A stretch of 7,306 nucleotides of DNA from an uncultured Prevotellaceae bacterium (GTDB lineage: Bacteria > Bacteroidota > Bacteroidia > Bacteroidales > Bacteroidaceae). The DNA lies in the NCBI GenBank assembly GCA_937893145.1, contig CALBJW010000110.1, positions 1 to 7,306 of the forward strand. The letters run 5' to 3'. The position numbers and the translations under genes were made by a program. Shown piece by piece: positions 6,863 through 7,306 of the stretch. The notes below the pieces were generated by a model, which was given only the letters and a program-made list of their open reading frames with translations, ran no database searches and was not told the origin of the DNA. The number at the start of each line of letters is the position of its first letter. Position 1 is the stretch's first letter.

Positions 6863-7306
6863 CTATGCCTTCGGCACGTCCTGAGACGCTTCTACGGTAG
6901 TTCCAGACTCGAACTGATCGCCAAAGAGATCCGTAGTGAAGCCTGTGGATGCACCACGGTTTTCTGGCTGCGACAGTGGTAAGGGATTATTATCAGATGG
7001 AGTGAAAGATGGCTGTGAGCCACTGGCACCTTCCTCTCCAGATGATGGTTTCTCCGAAGGATTATAGGTCTGGGCTGAGTCGGATGGTGCTTCTGAAGCC
7101 AGAGGCAATGTGTCTGCAAGACTCTTTGAATTGGCTCCAGAAGAGCCCTCCGTTTTAGTCGAAGTGGGTCTTTCCTTGGTAGCATCCTTCTGTTTCTGTT
7201 GATTGCCTGAAGGGGAACCTACAGGTAATAGAGGGATGCTATTATAAACAACTGAGTCATCATGGAGTTGCCATGAAGAGATACAGAGCATGTCGGCTAT
7301 GGTAGC
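6863..7306 (-). CDS. C-terminal tail of an unidentified mobilization-region protein, N-terminus beyond window
   Basis: The frame is open from the window edge to a TAG at 6863-6865, giving ~147 residues. An ATG occurs at 7291, but the frame continues upstream of it (ATIAD before the Met), so this is probably the end of a longer protein. The first ~25 visible residues look like the end of a folded domain (SSWQLHDDSVVYNSIPLLPV). The remaining ~115 are low complexity, rich in Ser, Pro, Gly, Glu, Thr and Asn, and predicted disordered. I do not recognise the family. Its place upstream of oriT-like sequence and mobC suggests an element-encoded replication or mobilization protein, but nothing in the visible tail proves it. 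It ends only 3 bp from the outer arm of the inverted-repeat block. Confidence 0.6.
   Translation of the reverse strand, partial: ATIADMLCISSWQLHDDSVVYNSIPLLPVGSPSGNQQKQKDATKERPTSTKTEGSSGANSKSLADTLPLASEAPSDSAQTYNPSEKPSSGEEGASGSQPSFTPSDNNPLPLSQPENRGASTGFTTDLFGDQFESGTTVEASQDVPKA

Noticed and set aside
6866..6876. TGCC-TTC-GGCA mini-hairpin as a terminator for the 6863-7306 gene.
   Set aside because: It lies inside the coding end of that gene, has only four pairs and no U-run suited to termination on the minus strand.
6497..6982. 161-codon plus-strand open frame through the non-coding region.
   Set aside because: It overlaps mobC, the hairpin block and the tail of the next gene in antisense and has no family-like pattern.

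Overview
The window looks like part of an integrated mobilizable element from a Bacteroidales bacterium (Bacteroides, Phocaeicola or Prevotella type). This rests on moderate to low G+C, mostly absent Shine-Dalgarno sequences, and a MobC/MobA mobilization pair of the kind seen in Bacteroidales elements. The genus is an inference.

The left half (1-4014, plus strand) is a defence-type cargo operon. It begins inside a Type III restriction enzyme gene (res), whose Walker A motif is at the very edge of the window. The visible part carries all the main helicase motifs and a C-terminal PD-ExK nuclease signature. One base after its stop codon starts a 407-aa gene. I read its first ~250 residues as a divergent RES domain, the fold of NAD+-degrading toxins such as MbcT. 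The Arg, Tyr, Glu, Ser and Asn positions expected of that active site can all be placed. No Xre-type antitoxin lies next to it, and its base composition is more AT-rich than that of res. A restriction endonuclease coupled to a probable NAD+-consuming effector is the most interesting reading of the window. The methyltransferase gene (mod) is not visible and should lie upstream.

A strong symmetrical stem-loop at 4047-4080 separates this operon from a convergent minus-strand module and can serve as terminator for both.

The right half (4085-7306, minus strand) is the mobilization module. In transcription order it holds the C-terminal tail of an unidentified protein, a 277-bp non-coding region, mobC, a MOBP-type relaxase (MobA), and a single-pass membrane protein of unknown function. 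The last three are packed with 5-18 bp gaps. The non-coding region contains a 166-bp block bounded by a long near-perfect inverted repeat and filled with four further hairpins. This is a candidate oriT, a structured RNA or a small mobile repeat. The layout suggests that the mobilization genes spread the island and the restriction/RES operon is the passenger.
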